The notes under the pieces are model-generated. The model was not told where the DNA came from. It was given only the letters and a program-made list of their open reading frames with translations, and ran no database searches. 64,000 nucleotides of DNA from Chromatiaceae bacterium. GTDB taxonomy: Bacteria; Pseudomonadota; Gammaproteobacteria; Chromatiales; Chromatiaceae. Of the stretch, positions 58,666 through 64,000 are shown piece by piece; within the stretch, counting starts at the first letter, position 1; each line of letters opens with the position of its first letter. The stretch spans positions 1-64,000 of the forward strand of contig JADKCI010000002.1 in assembly GCA_016714645.1 (NCBI GenBank), read 5' to 3'. Made by a program: the position numbers and the translations under genes.

Positions 58666-59355
58666 TTAGTTATTAGAGTAATGCCGAGGGTCTAAGGACT
58701 GGAATGGCCTGAGGCTGTAAACCCGTTCCATCATGCGCGTCAGGCCTTGCGCGCGGTAGCGCGGGGTGGTGGCGAAAAGATCCAGGGCCGCGATTTCGGT
58801 GAGGTTGAAGCGGTCGGCGAAAAGAGCGCGGACCTCGGGCTCGGTTACGGCGAAGGGCGGTCCTGCCCGCTCGGTCTGTTCATAGTCCAGGGTTATAAGG
58901 AGTCCGCTGACCGCTGGCGGTAGCAGGTTACGCAGGTGATGGGCGTAGGCGGCCCGCAGGGCCGGTGGCAGGGCGATCAGGGAGGCACGGTCAAAGAGGG
59001 CGGTCACGTCCGCGACCTCTTCAGGTCCCAGGTCAAAGAAGTCGCCACACAGAATTTCCAGTTCGTCGACGCGGTAACGCCTGAAGGGTGGTTCCTCGCT
59101 AATGCTGGGCGTGAGGCCGTTTTCGGTGAAGAAGGCCTCGACCCCGAGGGTGCTGATCTCAACCCCCAGAACTCGGAAACCCTCGCCCGCCAGCCAGAGC
59201 ATGTCCCGGGTTTTGCCGCAGAGGGGTACCAGGACGCGAGCGCCGGCCTTCACCCCGGGAGGAGGCCAGTAAGCCTGCAAGTGGGGGTTGATGTCGTTCT
59301 GATGCCAGCCGGTCTCGCCCTTGAGCCAGCGTTGATGCCAAAAGTCATGATTCAT
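58666..59355 (-). CDS. tpm: Thiopurine S-methyltransferase
   Basis: This 229-residue protein starts MNHDFWHQRWLKGETGWHQN. It matches bacterial TPMT: W-x-x-x-x-x-G-W-H at the N-terminus, VLVPLCGKTRDMLWLAGEGF (about residues 40-59, SAM binding), VLGVEIS, DFFDL, DRASLIALPP and GLLITLDYEQ. The enzyme transfers methyl groups to thiopurines and, in bacteria, to selenium or tellurium compounds. Start chosen at this Met rather than upstream Mets, which lack family similarity. Confidence 0.92.
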   Translation of the reverse strand: MNHDFWHQRWLKGETGWHQNDINPHLQAYWPPPGVKAGARVLVPLCGKTRDMLWLAGEGFRVLGVEISTLGVEAFFTENGLTPSISEEPPFRRYRVDELEILCGDFFDLGPEEVADVTALFDRASLIALPPALRAAYAHHLRNLLPPAVSGLLITLDYEQTERAGPPFAVTEPEVRALFADRFNLTEIAALDLFATTPRYRAQGLTRMMERVYSLRPFQSLDPRHYSNN

Positions 59356-59494
59356 GGTGGCTGGGTTTCCCGTGGGTCGGTGGGGTACGGGCCAAAATGA
59401 CGCGCCTCTTCCTGAAGGGGAACTGGCTTGCGGGTAGCGAGGCCCTGATTGAGTGGGGCTCATTTTTAGTTTCGCCTTCAGGCTGTTACTCCCG

Positions 59495-59664
59495 TCAGCC
59501 GGTGGGCCAATCCGCCCCGGCCTGGTCCAGAAAGCGGCTGGCATCCTCCGCCAGGGGGCGCAACAGGTGGGCGGGGAGCTGATCGCCCGCCTGTCCCCGG
59601 GCGATGGCGCGCATGAGCAGCGCCGCCTGCTCCTGGGTCAGGAGGCCTTGGGGCAAGGCCTCGC
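59495..59664 (-). other. Out-of-frame C-terminal coding of the SNF2 helicase
   Basis: Read on the minus strand from about 59664 it encodes GEALPQGLLTQEQAALLMRA, then IARGQAGDQLPAHLLRPLAE, DASRFLDQAGADWPTG and a stop. Composition and helical pattern match the preceding helicase tail, and there is no start codon of its own. It is best read as the true C-terminus. Confidence 0.6.
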
Positions 59665-62598
59665 CAAGAGCCAGATGCCAGCCTGCTGGGGGCTCGGCGC
59701 CTGCTCCTGGCCAGCCGCCTGGGCGGCGGTGCAGAGGAGGGCGCCGAGAATGAGTTCGGCGGCGGGGCCAGGACAGGATTGGGCGATGAGGACCTCGGTG
59801 GCCTGAAGCCTTTCCCGTGCCTGGCGAAGCAGGCGGGGGAGGGGCGGAGTGGGCGCCGGGGCGACGGTGGCATCAAAGAGGGTTTCGGTCTCGATGGCGG
59901 GAGAGGTGGTGCCCAGGCGCTGGAGGCTGATCAGGGTGCGGCGGTCGATGAGGGCGACGGGGACTGGGTCGGACCGGTCGCGGGCGGCGAGATCGGCGGC
60001 CTCGTCCACCTGGTCCAGGACCACCAGCAGGCCACCCCGGGCGCCGAGAATCCGCTCAATGCGCGGTCCGAAGGTCTGTTGGATCAGGAGCAGAGTGGTG
60101 CGCACGGCCTCCTCCAGCCCCGGATTTTCCCGAGTAGAGGTCGGAGTGGGGGCCTGCCCCTCGGCTGGCATCGTGAGTTCGTCCGGGGAGTCGCCCAGGC
60201 TGTCCGCCTCGGCGAGGGGTTCCATCGGGGTCGATGCCTCGGTCTGGGCCTTGGGCCCCTGACCCAGATCCTCGGCCAGGACCTCCGCCAGCTTTTTCGA
60301 GACGCTGACGACGTCCTCGGTGGCCTCCGGATCGACGACATTGTCGAACAGGTGGCGCTTGCCCTTGACCAGGTCGAGGACGCGCTCCTCGTAGGAGTCG
60401 GCGGAGACCAGGAGCAGGACCTGGACGGTGCGCGTCTGGCCCAGGCGATGGACCCGGGCGATGCGCTGGTCGAGGACCGCCGGGTTCCAGGGGACGTCCA
60501 GGTTGATGAGGACCGAGGCGCTCTGGAGGTTGAGACCCGTGCTCCCGGCGTCGGTGGAGATGAAGACCTGAATGGCGTCGTCGTCGCGGAAGCGATCCAT
60601 GAGGTCGCCGCGCCTGGCACTGGGAACCCCGCCGTGGAGGCGCACATAGCCGAGGCCGAGACGCCGCACCCGTTCCTCCACCATCTGGGTCATGAGTTCC
60701 CACTGGGAGAAGACGACGGCCTTGAGGCCGGACTGGTGGCACAGCTCGTCCAGGATATTCTCCAGTTCGTCGAGTTTGGGGGCGCCCTCCGTGACCTTGT
60801 CCACCAGGCCCGCGGCATCGCAGGCCATGCGCGCCCTCTGCAGGGCGGCCATCATGCGGTTTTGTTCGACGGGGGTGAGGGGGCGTCTCTTCAGGATATT
60901 GGCGTACTGGGTGGCGGCCTTCAGGGCATCGTCATGGATCTCCGCCTGCTTGGGGGTCAGTGGCAGGTCCAGGCGTTGTTCGATGCGGTCCGGGAGCTGG
61001 TCGCGCACCAGGGTCCAGTCCCGCCGGAGCATGACGGGGGCAAGACGGCGGCGGAGTTCCGATAAATTGCGGTAGCCCAGCAGCTTGCCCCGTTCGTCGG
61101 TGATGTGAAAATCGGCCAGGTAGCGCCAAAGAGGGCCCAGGACATGGGGGTCCACGAGCTGCATCAGGCTGTAGAGGTCCTCCAGGCGGTTTTCGAGGGG
61201 GGTGCCGCTGAGGACCAAGGCATGGCGCGAGGGGATGCGTTTGACGGCGGCGGCGATTTTGGTGCGCCAGTTTTTGATGCGTTGGGCCTCGTCCAGGATC
61301 AGCAGGTCCGGCCGCAGGTCCTGGGCGATGACGGAGAGGTCCCGCATCACCAGCTCGTAGTTGAGGATGAACCAGCCCTTGCCCCCCCGATATTGCACCT
61401 GCCGGGTTGCCACCGGACCCTGGATGACGCGGGCTTCCCCACCGCTGAATTTGTGGATCTCCCGCGCCCATTGCTGCTTGAGGGAGGCCGGACAGACCAC
61501 CAGGATGCGCTCGACCTGGGCCTCCCGCTGGAGCCAGGTGGCGGCGGCGATGGCCTGGAGGGTCTTGCCCAGGCCCATGTCGTCCGCAAGCAAGGCGCGG
61601 CCCCGGCCGGCGAGGAAGGCGACGCCCTCGACCTGGTAGGGGTAGAGGCGGGCGTTGATGCCCGGCAACCGGCCCTGGGTGGCGGTGTTGCGGGCGCGGA
61701 TGTCCGCCGCCCGCACCTTCTGGGCGGCGATTTCCGCCAGGCGCCGGGCATATTCCAGGGCATCTTCCCCCAGGTCGATATCACCACGGCCGGCAACGAG
61801 TTCCGCGAAGCGCAGGAAGTCCTCGGGCAGGCGCCGCCGGTAGTGGCCGTTGCTATCAAAGTGCTCTTGGAGCAGGGGGCTCAGGGAGGTTTCGGTCTCG
61901 GCCCCTCGATGCAGGCGGATGACCGGTGCCTGGGCCAGATCCCAGTCCAGGAAGACATAGGCGTACGGGGGCGGCAGGACCCCGATCCGCTTGAAGTCCT
62001 TACGCTTGCGGATGCGGTGCAGTACCGCCTCGATATGCTTGCAGGTGCCGAGTTGGTTGGTGGCGAAGTCCGGGCAGGTGCAGTGGTTGGCGCGCCGCTC
62101 CAGGGACCGGATGTGGACCCGGTAGTGGCTATCGAAGTGGCTGCTGGGGCTGACCGAGTGGGCCCGCCACTGGCCGAACCAGGGGTCGCCGGAGACGGGC
62201 TCAACCACTACCTCGGCACGGCCACGTTTGGCCCGCTCCTCGATGGCGCTGTCCAGGGCGCCGGTCAGTTCGCCAGGGCTGTCGCCCCCGTGGGCGAAAA
62301 GGGCGGCGATGCCGTGAACGCAGATCGCCCCTTCGCTTGGGTTCTCGCCGCAGGCGCAGGCACAGAGCAGATTGCCATCCGGGTCATAGGCCAGGCTCAG
62401 GCCCAGGATCTCCTCCGTTTCGGCGTCCTCCACCTCCGCCCAGAGGGCGTTGGCCTCCAGGCCGAAACGGGTGACCCGCTGGTCCCGAAAATGCTGGAGC
62501 CCCGCGCGGATAAGGCTGGGAGCGGCCAGGGCATGGAGCTGTTCGTTATCGAGCAGGAACGGGTCCTGGTCGTTAGGAGAGAGGGAGGGCTTGTCCAT
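59638..62598 (-). CDS. SWIM/SNF2-family helicase, C-terminus probably frameshifted
   Basis: This 986-residue protein starts MDKPSLSPNDQDPFLLDNEQ. A SWIM zinc finger (NHCTCPDFATNQLGTCKH, about residues 173-190) precedes a SNF2 ATPase: LADDMGLGKTLQAIAAATWL (Walker A), LILDEAQRIKNW, then FSQWELMTQMVEERVRRLGL, STDAGSTGLNLQSA and DQRIARVHRLGQTRTVQVL. It probably remodels protein-nucleic acid complexes. The frame ends at LLARPCPKAS, but a +1 frame continues sensibly for about 55 codons (EALPQGLLTQEQAALLMRAI ... to TGA at 59495-59497), so one base seems lost near 59660. Confidence 0.88.
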   Translation of the reverse strand: MDKPSLSPNDQDPFLLDNEQLHALAAPSLIRAGLQHFRDQRVTRFGLEANALWAEVEDAETEEILGLSLAYDPDGNLLCACACGENPSEGAICVHGIAALFAHGGDSPGELTGALDSAIEERAKRGRAEVVVEPVSGDPWFGQWRAHSVSPSSHFDSHYRVHIRSLERRANHCTCPDFATNQLGTCKHIEAVLHRIRKRKDFKRIGVLPPPYAYVFLDWDLAQAPVIRLHRGAETETSLSPLLQEHFDSNGHYRRRLPEDFLRFAELVAGRGDIDLGEDALEYARRLAEIAAQKVRAADIRARNTATQGRLPGINARLYPYQVEGVAFLAGRGRALLADDMGLGKTLQAIAAATWLQREAQVERILVVCPASLKQQWAREIHKFSGGEARVIQGPVATRQVQYRGGKGWFILNYELVMRDLSVIAQDLRPDLLILDEAQRIKNWRTKIAAAVKRIPSRHALVLSGTPLENRLEDLYSLMQLVDPHVLGPLWRYLADFHITDERGKLLGYRNLSELRRRLAPVMLRRDWTLVRDQLPDRIEQRLDLPLTPKQAEIHDDALKAATQYANILKRRPLTPVEQNRMMAALQRARMACDAAGLVDKVTEGAPKLDELENILDELCHQSGLKAVVFSQWELMTQMVEERVRRLGLGYVRLHGGVPSARRGDLMDRFRDDDAIQVFISTDAGSTGLNLQSASVLINLDVPWNPAVLDQRIARVHRLGQTRTVQVLLLVSADSYEERVLDLVKGKRHLFDNVVDPEATEDVVSVSKKLAEVLAEDLGQGPKAQTEASTPMEPLAEADSLGDSPDELTMPAEGQAPTPTSTRENPGLEEAVRTTLLLIQQTFGPRIERILGARGGLLVVLDQVDEAADLAARDRSDPVPVALIDRRTLISLQRLGTTSPAIETETLFDATVAPAPTPPLPRLLRQARERLQATEVLIAQSCPGPAAELILGALLCTAAQAAGQEQAPSPQQAGIWLLARPCPKAS

Positions 62599-62695
62599 CG
62601 AAAGGGCCTGGGATCTGGATGCGGAGGAGGGGGATAGGATTGACAAAGATCGTAGGCTTGCCGAGGCGGTGGGACCTGGGCGCGCAATCCGGGCC

Positions 62696-62718
62696 CCTGG
62701 CACTCCATCCCTGCCAGG
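62696..62718. promoter_or_regulatory. Hairpin between hemL and the helicase gene
   Basis: CCTGGCA and TGCCAGG flank nine bases in the 160-base gap between hemL and the helicase. No T-run follows on the minus strand, so it would be at best a rho-assisted terminator for hemL. No confident promoter for the helicase was found in the gap. Confidence 0.35.
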
Positions 62719-62758
62719 TTGGCCGTGGGGGCCAGAACCCGGCTGGGCGGAATTGGCT

Positions 62759-64000
62759 CTAACGGCCGAGGGAGGTCAGCACCTCCCGAGCGGCGGCCAG
62801 GGTGGCGTCAATGTCCGCCTCGCTGTGCGCGGCGGAGACGAAGCCGGCCTCGAAGGCGGAGGGGGCCAGGTACTGACCACGGGCCAACATGGCGTGGAAG
62901 AAGACCCGGAAGCGGTCCACATTGCAGGCCGTGGCCCCCGCGTAATCCGTCACCTGGTCCGCCTCGGTGAAGAAGATGCCGAACATGCCGCCGACCTGGT
63001 TGGTGGTCAGGGGGATACCCGCGTCCCGGGCCGCCTGTCGCAAACCCGCCGTCAGCCGCTGGGTCTTGGTGCCCAGGTCCTCGTAAAAGCCCGGGGCGGA
63101 AATAAGCTCCAGGGTCTTGAGGCCGGCGGTCATGGCGACCGGGTTGCCGGAGAGGGTACCGGCCTGATAGACGGGGCCCAGGGGCGAGATCTTCTCCATC
63201 ACCTCGCGCCGGCCGCCAAAGGCGCCCACGGGCATGCCGCCGCCGATGATTTTCCCCAGGGTGGTCAGGTCGGGTGTCACCCCATAGAGGGCCTGGGCGC
63301 CGCCAAGGGCGACGCGGAAGCCCGTCATGACCTCGTCGAAGATGAGCAGGGCGCCATGGGCGTCGCAGATTTCCCGCAGACCGGCCAGGAAGCCGGGGAC
63401 CGGGGGGATGCAGTTCATGTTGCCGGCGACCGGTTCGACGATGATGCAGGCGATCTCGTGGCCGAGGCGGGCGAAGAGGTCGCGGACCGGGTCGAGGTCG
63501 TTATAGGTCAGGGTCAGAGTGAGTTCGGCCAGGGCGGCGGGGACGCCGGGGGAGCTGGGCTCGCCCAGGGTCAGGGCACCCGAGCCGGCCTTGACCAGCA
63601 GGGAGTCGGCATGGCCGTGATAGCCGCCCTCGAACTTCAAGAGTCGATCGCGGCCGGTGAAGCCGCGCGCCAGCCGGATGGCGCTCATGGTGGCTTCGGT
63701 GCCGGAACTGACCATGCGCACCAGGTCCATGGAGGGCACCAGTTCGCAGACCCGGTCGGCCATCTGAGTTTCGAGTTCAGTGGGGGCTCCAAAGGAGAGG
63801 CCGGAGTGGATGCGGGCGCCGACGGCGGCGATGACCTCGGGGTGGGCGTGGCCGAGGATCATGGGGCCCCAGGAACCGACGTAATCGATGTAGCGTTGGC
63901 CATCGGCGTCAAAAAGGTAGGGACCGCTGGCACGCTCGAAGAAGACCGGATCGCCGCCGACGCTGCGGAAGGCGCGCACCGGCGAGTTGACCCCGCCGGG
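62759..64000 (-). CDS. hemL: Glutamate-1-semialdehyde 2,1-aminomutase, 5' end outside window
   Basis: The coding sequence runs off the right edge (PGGVNSPVRAFRSVGGDPVF is still in frame at 64000), so roughly the first 15-20 residues are missing. PLP-enzyme features are MVSSGTEATMSAIRLARGFT, KFEGGYHGHADSLLVKAGSG, LLIFDEVMTGFR and TLGKIIGGGMPVGAFGG, with the Schiff-base Lys in TLGK. It converts glutamate-1-semialdehyde to 5-aminolevulinate in the C5 pathway of tetrapyrrole (haem, chlorophyll) synthesis. A short version starting at the GTG within SPVRAF is not the true start. Confidence 0.97.
   Translation of the reverse strand, partial: PGGVNSPVRAFRSVGGDPVFFERASGPYLFDADGQRYIDYVGSWGPMILGHAHPEVIAAVGARIHSGLSFGAPTELETQMADRVCELVPSMDLVRMVSSGTEATMSAIRLARGFTGRDRLLKFEGGYHGHADSLLVKAGSGALTLGEPSSPGVPAALAELTLTLTYNDLDPVRDLFARLGHEIACIIVEPVAGNMNCIPPVPGFLAGLREICDAHGALLIFDEVMTGFRVALGGAQALYGVTPDLTTLGKIIGGGMPVGAFGGRREVMEKISPLGPVYQAGTLSGNPVAMTAGLKTLELISAPGFYEDLGTKTQRLTAGLRQAARDAGIPLTTNQVGGMFGIFFTEADQVTDYAGATACNVDRFRVFFHAMLARGQYLAPSAFEAGFVSAAHSEADIDATLAAAREVLTSLGR

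Noticed and set aside
1..64000. tRNA or rRNA genes and tRNA-type attachment sites
   Set aside because: None recognised by eye; transposable phages do not use tRNA attachment sites.

Overview
The window comes from a GC-rich proteobacterium, most likely a gammaproteobacterium. A TPMT-type thiopurine methyltransferase, HemL, an IlvB-type acetolactate synthase and a BREX type 1 locus are compatible with, for example, purple sulfur bacteria, but nothing here fixes the genus. It falls into three regions: a transposable (Mu-like) contractile-tailed prophage (about 1-42710), most of a BREX type 1 phage-defence operon (42706-56044, plus strand), and ordinary chromosomal genes on the minus strand (56084-64000).

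The prophage is arranged as two divergent arms around a regulatory core at about 30.2-31.1 kb. The leftward arm (30233 to 126) is one tightly overlapping late operon: endolysin, holin, gp25/26/27-like proteins, terminase, DUF935 portal, MuF protein, gpG, protease/scaffold, DUF2190 protein, major capsid, gp36/gp37, sheath, tube, tail chaperone, tape measure, P2-like U/X/D/V/W/J/I proteins and fibres. It ends in a rho-independent terminator at 48-89. The rightward arm (31066 to 42470) is early: a small DNA-binding protein, a cluster of antirepressor/Rha genes, DUF3164, an IclR-type HTH protein, the Mu A-like DDE transposase, the Mu B-like ATPase, GemA and a Mor-like activator. A CI-type repressor (30572-31012, minus) sits between the arms. 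The two ends share a TTTTCGTGCG motif, as expected of transposase-binding element ends.

Immediately right of the prophage end the sequence enters brxC in frame, about 130-150 codons downstream of where BrxC proteins start, with the Walker A region missing. The simplest reading is that the phage transposed into brxC. The rest of the locus follows in the canonical order: pglX, pglZ, brxL. Toxin-antitoxin type genes are inserted between brxC and pglX and between pglX and pglZ. brxA and brxB, and the 5' end of brxC, would be expected just left of position 1 and cannot be seen.

The least explained part is the early regulatory region. It holds five 21-bp direct repeats, a family of CAAWWTTG-centred palindromes in non-coding and coding DNA, a 33-bp perfect palindrome inside an antirepressor gene, a tandem array of 32-33-bp palindromic repeats that breaks the frame of the second rha gene, repeated antirepressor cassettes, and a 61-bp inverted repeat linking a gene interior to the transposase leader. 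Several frame breaks (tape measure twice, rha-1, rha-2, the SNF2 helicase C-terminus) could be real decay, phase variation or sequencing errors.
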